This document shows, piece after piece, positions 60,328 to 64,000 of a DNA stretch of 64,000 nt. The notes beneath the pieces are model-generated. The model had not been told where the DNA came from, ran no database searches, and saw only the letters and a list, made by a program, of their open reading frames with translations. Made by a program: the position numbers and the translations under genes. Every line of letters begins with the position of its first letter. Positions within the stretch are counted from its first letter, which is position 1. The stretch comes from Oribacterium sp. WCC10 (GTDB lineage Bacteria; Bacillota; Clostridia; Lachnospirales; Lachnospiraceae), in contig NZ_FOPH01000003.1 in NCBI RefSeq assembly GCF_900113415.1, forward strand, positions 186,001 to 250,000. Direction: 5' to 3'.

Positions 60328-61263
60328 TTAGTTTGCAGCAGGCTGCTGTGTGAGAACCTTTTCCATAAGCTTATCCATCTTTTCCTTATCGTTCCAGCCG
60401 ATGGCATCCATTGCGCCCTGAAGCTTCCCGCAGAGTTCAGTGTCATCCTTTCTTGTGGCGATACAGACATTGACCATTTCTTCATCCCCGGTAAATGTAT
60501 CATTCTCATCAAATCTGATCATCTTGAGGTCATCATTGGTAAGAATAGCCGATTCTGCAGTAGGCACATCTACGATAAATACATCAGCCACTCCGTTTGA
60601 AACTGCCATAAAGCACTCGGAGGTGGTTTCGAAATTGGTACCTGTCACAGCACCCTCTACCTGATCAAGAAGAGGAATCCATCCGCATCCAAGCTGAGTT
60701 GTCAAAACACATCCTGTACCGTTGAGTTCGGAAAGTCCTTTGACATCGGAATAAGGTCCGTCCTTCTTTACCACGATACAGTTATCTCTGTAATAGTATG
60801 GTTCAGTGAAGTTGTATGCCTTCTGTCTTTCAGCCGTTCTTCCCATTCCGGCTATGATACAGTCGTAATCACCCGCATCCATTGAGATACCTATAGATGA
60901 CCATTCAACCTTGTGTATCTCAAGATCCATATCAAGCTCATCTGCCAGCATCTGTGCAATGGCTACATCATATCCGTATGCATAATAGCTTGAATCATAA
61001 ATCGGAACCGCCTTACTTCCATCCGGAGTCGAATCGGCATCCTGTGTCCAGTTAAACGGTGCGTATGCACATTCCATACCAACTCTCAGAACAGGTTTTT
61101 CTGATGCATTTTCCGATGCGGTATCTGATGTTTCCGCTTCAGTAGATGTCTCAGCTGAAGTTGTATTCTGAGCTGAACCTTCCGGTACACTTGATCCACA
61201 GCCTGTAAGGGATGCCGCAAACATCAGTCCTGCCAAAACAGTCATTGCCAATCGTCTCTTCAT
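60328..61263 (-). CDS. Amino-acid ABC transporter substrate-binding lipoprotein
   Basis: A 311-residue solute-binding protein of family 3. The signal peptide has lipobox SLTGC (lipid Cys near residue 22), then a Ser/Glu/Thr-rich spacer, then the family signature LRVGMECAYAPFNW. Further motifs are YGYDVAIAQMLADELDMDLE, MDAGDYDCIIAGMGRTAERQ and FTEPYYY. It delivers an amino acid to the permease at 59533. AAGGAGGAG is 8 nt before the ATG. A promoter and palindromes lie at 61341-61384 and a long hairpin is in the leader. Confidence 0.95.
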   Translation of the reverse strand: MKRRLAMTVLAGLMFAASLTGCGSSVPEGSAQNTTSAETSTEAETSDTASENASEKPVLRVGMECAYAPFNWTQDADSTPDGSKAVPIYDSSYYAYGYDVAIAQMLADELDMDLEIHKVEWSSIGISMDAGDYDCIIAGMGRTAERQKAYNFTEPYYYRDNCIVVKKDGPYSDVKGLSELNGTGCVLTTQLGCGWIPLLDQVEGAVTGTNFETTSECFMAVSNGVADVFIVDVPTAESAILTNDDLKMIRFDENDTFTGDEEMVNVCIATRKDDTELCGKLQGAMDAIGWNDKEKMDKLMEKVLTQQPAAN

Positions 61264-61290
61264 AATTTATCTCCTCCTTAAAATTAAACA

Positions 61291-61324
61291 GGCGCCGTTG
61301 GAAGTTCTTCACTTCTACGGCGCC
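61291..61324 (-). terminator. GC-rich leader hairpin: PucR-gene terminator or attenuator of the ABC operon
   Basis: GGCGCCGT/ACGGCGCC plus GAAGT/ACTTC give a 13-bp stem. On the minus strand it runs into TGTTTAATTTT, 27 nt before the binding-protein ATG. The promoter at 61341-61369 is upstream of it, so it lies inside the operon leader, where it could attenuate transcription. Confidence 0.6.
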
Positions 61325-61340
61325 CTTGCTGTTAGTAAAT

Positions 61341-61369
61341 ATGATATTCAAATCGGACTATAGTCTCAA
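61341..61369 (-). promoter_or_regulatory. Promoter of the amino-acid ABC operon
   Basis: On the minus strand TTGAGA (complement of 61364-61369) and TATCAT (complement of 61341-61346) are 17 nt apart. The palindrome GACTATAGTC (61356-61365) overlaps the -35 and TGTGCA-CAA-TGCACA (61370-61384) abuts it upstream. Confidence 0.65.
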
Positions 61370-61384
61370 TGTGCACAATGCACA
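61370..61384. promoter_or_regulatory. Palindrome next to the ABC operon promoter (operator candidate)
   Basis: TGTGCA-CAA-TGCACA is a perfect 6-bp inverted repeat with a 3-nt spacer, just upstream of the -35 box. A related half-site, TTGCACAAT, recurs at 61401. The PucR-like regulator encoded next door is the likely protein partner, by position only. Confidence 0.45.
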
Positions 61385-61417
61385 GTCATATTTTTGTTAT
61401 TTGCACAATCAGCTTTA

Positions 61418-62617
61418 TCACAGAAACATCAGTCTCTTGACCAGAATACAGTTCACAAGATCCAGATATCTGACATAATCATCCAGCTCCAGTTCCAAAA
61501 GCTCCTGAATCTTGTTAAGTCTGTACTGCAATGAATTTCTGTGAACAAAAAGCTCTTTTGCGGTATTTGCAGAGTTGAATCCATTCATGTAATATGCCAG
61601 CAATGTATCTACCAGAAATGTGCCATTAGCGTGATCATATTCTTCAAGTTTCTCAAGATTCTTATTGCAGTAATCAAGTATTTCATTTTGATTTCCTGCA
61701 TTGAACATAAACTTGTATATTCCCATGTCACTGGCACTTAAGACTTTTTTATGTTTTGGATTCGGAAGCATATCTATCTTGGGAATCAGACTTTTAGCCT
61801 GCTGATAACTGAGACCATAATCTTTGGGATAGAGATATGGGGCTCCAAGAATGCAGGTTCCTGAAATTTTGTCCCGGAAGCTTTCATTTGAGTCAATACG
61901 TCTCAATAATTTCTCCAGCTCATGTTCTGTTTTTTTATCGCTTCTTGCCTCAAACAGAAGAACAAACTTATTCAAAAAACGCATGAACATAGGTCTTCCT
62001 TCCATTCTTGTCACTTCCCGGCTAAGCACATTTCCATAGTACTCATAAGTGTGCTCATCCTGTTCATGATTGATTCCGTACTTCCTGTCAACAATGATTA
62101 TTCCAACACGGTATGGTTTTGAAAAATCAAGTCCGAACTGACCTGTGATCTTTTCGATATATTTATCGCTTATGTCATATCCGAAAAGAAGATTGTACAG
62201 GAAATCACTCTCCCTTTTGTTCTGCACCCCGGTTTCAGTGATCAGTTTTCCGACACTCTGATCTATATCAACAAAGCTGGCACCTTCCCATCTTACATAA
62301 AAAAGCGGAAGTGACAGTTCTTCCGCCATGTTTTTTACTTTATCAGACAGTTCTTCCCTGTCATCCATAATAGAAATACCGAAACCCGAAATGCCAAGAG
62401 TGTTCAGTTCCGCCATAACCTCAGGAATATCCTCAGGAAAATACCTTATATAGTCAATTACAAGCAAAGCGAAATTACCTCTGTTCATATGCTCATCAAA
62501 GGGCTTTGTCTGAACAAGATAGGTCCATGAAACAATACGGTCAAGCCCACCGGATCCTGACACAAGTTCCACTCCGTCAAGTTTCAGATTCAATATATCT
62601 CTGCAAGTTACCATCAT
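61418..62617 (-). CDS. PucR family transcriptional regulator
   Basis: A 399-residue regulator with the PucR-like N-terminal domain (DILNLKLDGVELVSG and the WTYLVQTKPF segment, about residues 1-130) and a C-terminal HTH_30 domain (about 330-395) carrying TAKELFVHRNSLQYRLNKIQ. PucR-type proteins sense nitrogen compounds such as purines, amino acids or GABA and usually activate nearby uptake and breakdown genes. It directly precedes the ABC transporter operon on the same strand, so control of that operon is likely. The ATG is preceded by GGGGAGAA at short spacing; the second ATG one codon on may be the true start. Confidence 0.93.
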   Translation of the reverse strand: MMVTCRDILNLKLDGVELVSGSGGLDRIVSWTYLVQTKPFDEHMNRGNFALLVIDYIRYFPEDIPEVMAELNTLGISGFGISIMDDREELSDKVKNMAEELSLPLFYVRWEGASFVDIDQSVGKLITETGVQNKRESDFLYNLLFGYDISDKYIEKITGQFGLDFSKPYRVGIIIVDRKYGINHEQDEHTYEYYGNVLSREVTRMEGRPMFMRFLNKFVLLFEARSDKKTEHELEKLLRRIDSNESFRDKISGTCILGAPYLYPKDYGLSYQQAKSLIPKIDMLPNPKHKKVLSASDMGIYKFMFNAGNQNEILDYCNKNLEKLEEYDHANGTFLVDTLLAYYMNGFNSANTAKELFVHRNSLQYRLNKIQELLELELDDYVRYLDLVNCILVKRLMFL

Positions 62618-62679
62618 TTCTCCCCATACATCATATTACCGGATTTATCTGAACTTCATTTGAATCCCACAACAGAAAT

Positions 62680-62729
62680 AAAAAAAGAGTAGCAGAAAAA
62701 AGCCTGTTAAACGCCTTTGTCTGCTGCTC
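62680..62729 (-). terminator. Terminator-like hairpin in the pucR-like leader
   Basis: On the minus strand GAGCAGCAG pairs with CTGCTACTC (one mismatch), then seven T, 63 nt before the PucR-type start. No minus-strand gene lies to the right, so it may be an attenuator in the leader. The 453-bp gap 62618-63070 otherwise holds a stem TGAGTTTTT/AAAAACTCA (62746-62790) and AT-rich sequence. Confidence 0.4.
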
Positions 62730-63070
62730 CTCATGCACTTGTCAAAAAACTCAAATCATCCGAATCAATGTTCAAACGACCTGAGTTTTTCATTAACATG
62801 TATTTTTGCACAGTCTCAATTGATTGTAAACAATAGTTCCTGCTTTAATTCATATCAGTTTTACATATCAGAGATAAACTCTTTGATGTACATAAACATC
62901 TACATGATTCAATTAAAAACGTGGTTTAATTCTATTTTACGTTCAGCTTTTTATGTATTTTGTGATTATTTCCATCATGGATTGATACCCTGATTAAATC
63001 ATGATATATTCAATTATAAAACAGAGTCATTAAACCAGTTACAGTAATATGAACAGAAACGAGGAATGCC

Positions 63071-63772
63071 ATGAACATCGGACAGGTCATTGCACAACAC
63101 AGAAAAAAGAAAGGGTTATCTCAGATAGATTTATCTAAAGAACTCCTGAAATATGATATCCATGTAGGCAATGCCGCCGTAAGTTCATGGGAAAAAGGTA
63201 CGAACACTCCGACTGCAATCCAGCTCCTGGCTCTGTGCCGGATTCTTGAGATCCATGATATCTACACAGAATTCATCGGAGAAAATCCCATCGATCCATT
63301 CAGGCACCTTAATGATGATGGAGTCTTAAAAGCATATGAATATATCGAACTCCTGGAAGGTTCAGAAAAATATGGAAAGAAATCGGCAGAGATACTTCCA
63401 ATCGAAGGTCGTAAGATGAAGATTGCCCTTACATCAGCCTCCGCCGGTACAGGTAATTTCCTTGATGATGAGAACTTTGAAGAGCTGGAGTTTTATGACC
63501 CGGTTCCAAAGAAAGCCTCCTTCGGCGTATACCTCGATGGTGACAGCATGGAACCGGAATTCAAAAATGAACAGCTTATATGGATAGAGCAGACAGACTC
63601 TCTCGAGTCCGGTGATTTAGGACTGTTCTTCATGGACGGACTTACCTATTTTAAAAAATTTGTCAAAAAGAAATCCGGCATATTCCTTGTATCCTTAAAC
63701 GCAAAGTATAAGCCAATCCCTGTCAGTGAATACAGCACATTCAAGATATTCGGAAAACTCGCGGTTAAATAA
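63071..63772 (+). CDS. XRE-S24 (LexA/cI-like) transcriptional regulator
   Basis: A 233-residue regulator with an N-terminal XRE helix-turn-helix (residues 5-65: IAQHRKKKGLSQIDLSKELL and NAAVSSWEKGTNTPT). A C-terminal S24 self-cleaving domain spans about 115-233. The cleavage site is SAGTG (Ala-Gly-like), the nucleophile Ser lies in DGDSMEP, and the catalytic Lys probably lies in the YFKKFVKK segment. RecA-triggered autocleavage would derepress its targets in DNA damage. GAGGAA precedes the ATG. It stands 196 bp upstream of an SRAP gene on the same strand. Confidence 0.92.
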   Translation: MNIGQVIAQHRKKKGLSQIDLSKELLKYDIHVGNAAVSSWEKGTNTPTAIQLLALCRILEIHDIYTEFIGENPIDPFRHLNDDGVLKAYEYIELLEGSEKYGKKSAEILPIEGRKMKIALTSASAGTGNFLDDENFEELEFYDPVPKKASFGVYLDGDSMEPEFKNEQLIWIEQTDSLESGDLGLFFMDGLTYFKKFVKKKSGIFLVSLNAKYKPIPVSEYSTFKIFGKLAVK

Positions 63773-63786
63773 TCCATTATAGCGAT

Positions 63787-63882
63787 ATGAGTGTCATAAT
63801 CGACATCGGATCGTTCCCGGAGGAGTACGAGTTGGAACACCTGACAGTTGAAAATCGCTTCGCGGACTCCGGTGCTATATGA
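63787..63882 (+). CDS. Possible 31-residue small ORF
   Basis: The ATG at 63787 opens 31 codons (start MSVIIDIGSFPEEYELEHL) ending at TGA, between the S24 regulator and SRAP genes. There is no ribosome site before the ATG. The amino-acid composition is protein-like, so it may be a small gene or a remnant; confidence is low. Confidence 0.25.
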   Translation: MSVIIDIGSFPEEYELEHLTVENRFADSGAI

Positions 63883-63904
63883 CAGGTTTCTTTGGAACCT
63901 GTCA
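63880..63904. repeat. Hairpin between S24 and SRAP genes
   Basis: TGACAGGTT (63880-63888) and AACCTGTCA (63896-63904) are perfect complements, with two further inner pairs. There is no T-run, so it may be an operator for the S24 regulator or an RNA stem. Confidence 0.6.
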
Positions 63905-63968
63905 CACGAAACTTACGACTATCCCACATTAATCTATCCCACTTTCACAAGAAATCCGAGGAACCACC

Positions 63969-64000
63969 ATGTGTACAAGATATGCCATAGAAAAGGATCT
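63969..64000 (+). CDS. SRAP (YedK/HMCES) family protein, 5' end only
   Basis: The last 32 bases open with MCTRYAIEKD, matching the start of SOS-associated SRAP proteins, where Cys2 (exposed after Met removal) crosslinks to abasic sites in single-stranded DNA. GAGGAACC is upstream of the ATG. Only ten codons are in the window, so the call rests on the MC-x-RY start and the S24 neighbour. Confidence 0.6.
   Translation, partial: MCTRYAIEKD

Noticed and set aside
1-64000. CRISPR array, tRNA, rRNA, prophage or complete insertion sequence
   Set aside because: No regular direct repeats with spacers, no cloverleaf-like tRNA sequence and no transposase or phage structural gene were recognised on either strand.

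Overview
The window reads as a chromosomal stretch of an anaerobic, low-to-moderate GC Firmicute, most likely a Lachnospiraceae (Butyrivibrio-like; genus not certain). The reasons are the family content (DUF1836, YerC/TrpR-like, DUF819, GHL10, CobW-like, DUF362 ferredoxin, cytidylate kinase-like proteins), strong AGGAGG Shine-Dalgarno sites, TTGACA/TATAAT promoters, a cre-like catabolite site, and the conserved clostridial gene string nusB-xseA-xseB-ispA-dxs-tlyA-nadK-argR-recN. No tRNA, rRNA, CRISPR array, intact insertion sequence or prophage was seen.

Layout. 0.1-10 kb: PcrA helicase with an unusual Gly-rich linker, a DUF1836 protein, a YerC/TrpR-like repressor, a membrane-anchored polysaccharide deacetylase, a DegV protein, an unknown membrane protein, and a CstA-type peptide/pyruvate transporter whose promoter carries a CcpA (cre)-like site. 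10.3-13.3 kb: a parvulin-type foldase lipoprotein, a divergent PAP2 membrane protein and glycogen synthase. 13.4-23.8 kb: a minus-strand housekeeping block, transcribed from the Asp23 gene through nusB, xseA, xseB, ispA, dxs, tlyA, nadK and argR to recN (RNA-polymerase antitermination, DNA repair, isoprenoid precursors, rRNA methylation, NADP synthesis, arginine control), headed by a short ComEA-like protein. 23.8-28.0 kb: a complete thiamine-salvage locus with two TPP riboswitches, one on the plus strand for the ECF transporter gene thiT and one on the minus strand for thiE-thiD-thiW-thiM. 28.1-29.7 kb: folD and a cyclodeaminase-type one-carbon enzyme.

29.9-46 kb is mixed accessory/metabolic content: a cation diffusion facilitator, a 1064-residue c-di-GMP protein with two GGDEF domains around an EAL domain, a nitroreductase, a MEMO-AMMECR1 fusion, DUF819 permease, CapA-like phosphoesterase, alpha/beta hydrolase, two HAD proteins, a COG0523 GTPase and a zinc/NADP secondary alcohol dehydrogenase. 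46-57 kb holds a GHL10 glycoside-hydrolase-like protein, luxS, an azoreductase-like flavoprotein, a chemotaxis receptor, nudC, a YjbR-alkyltransferase fusion with a PCYR active-site motif, and a DUF362 ferredoxin-like protein. 56-62.6 kb is a probable amino-acid uptake/catabolism region: PucR regulator, ABC transporter (binding protein, permease, ATPase), a cytidylate kinase-like protein and a class III aminotransferase followed by a broken iron-alcohol dehydrogenase. The right edge carries a LexA/cI-like S24 regulator and the first codons of an SRAP (YedK/HMCES) protein, which suggests the start of a DNA-damage module.

Two features were not covered by ordinary gene calls. First, there is a family of dispersed structured repeats: two full copies of about 120 bp at 49988-50107 and 54689-54808, in opposite orientation, plus solo hairpin ends near 34.3, 39.2 and 53.4 kb. 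Second, there are three gene scars holding only the start or end of genes: an AgcS symporter start at 46.5 kb, an iron-alcohol dehydrogenase start joined to a PTS-like tail at 56.3-56.6 kb, and an unidentified C-terminus at 34.4 kb. Together they point to recent deletion and recombination in the 34-57 kb part of the window.
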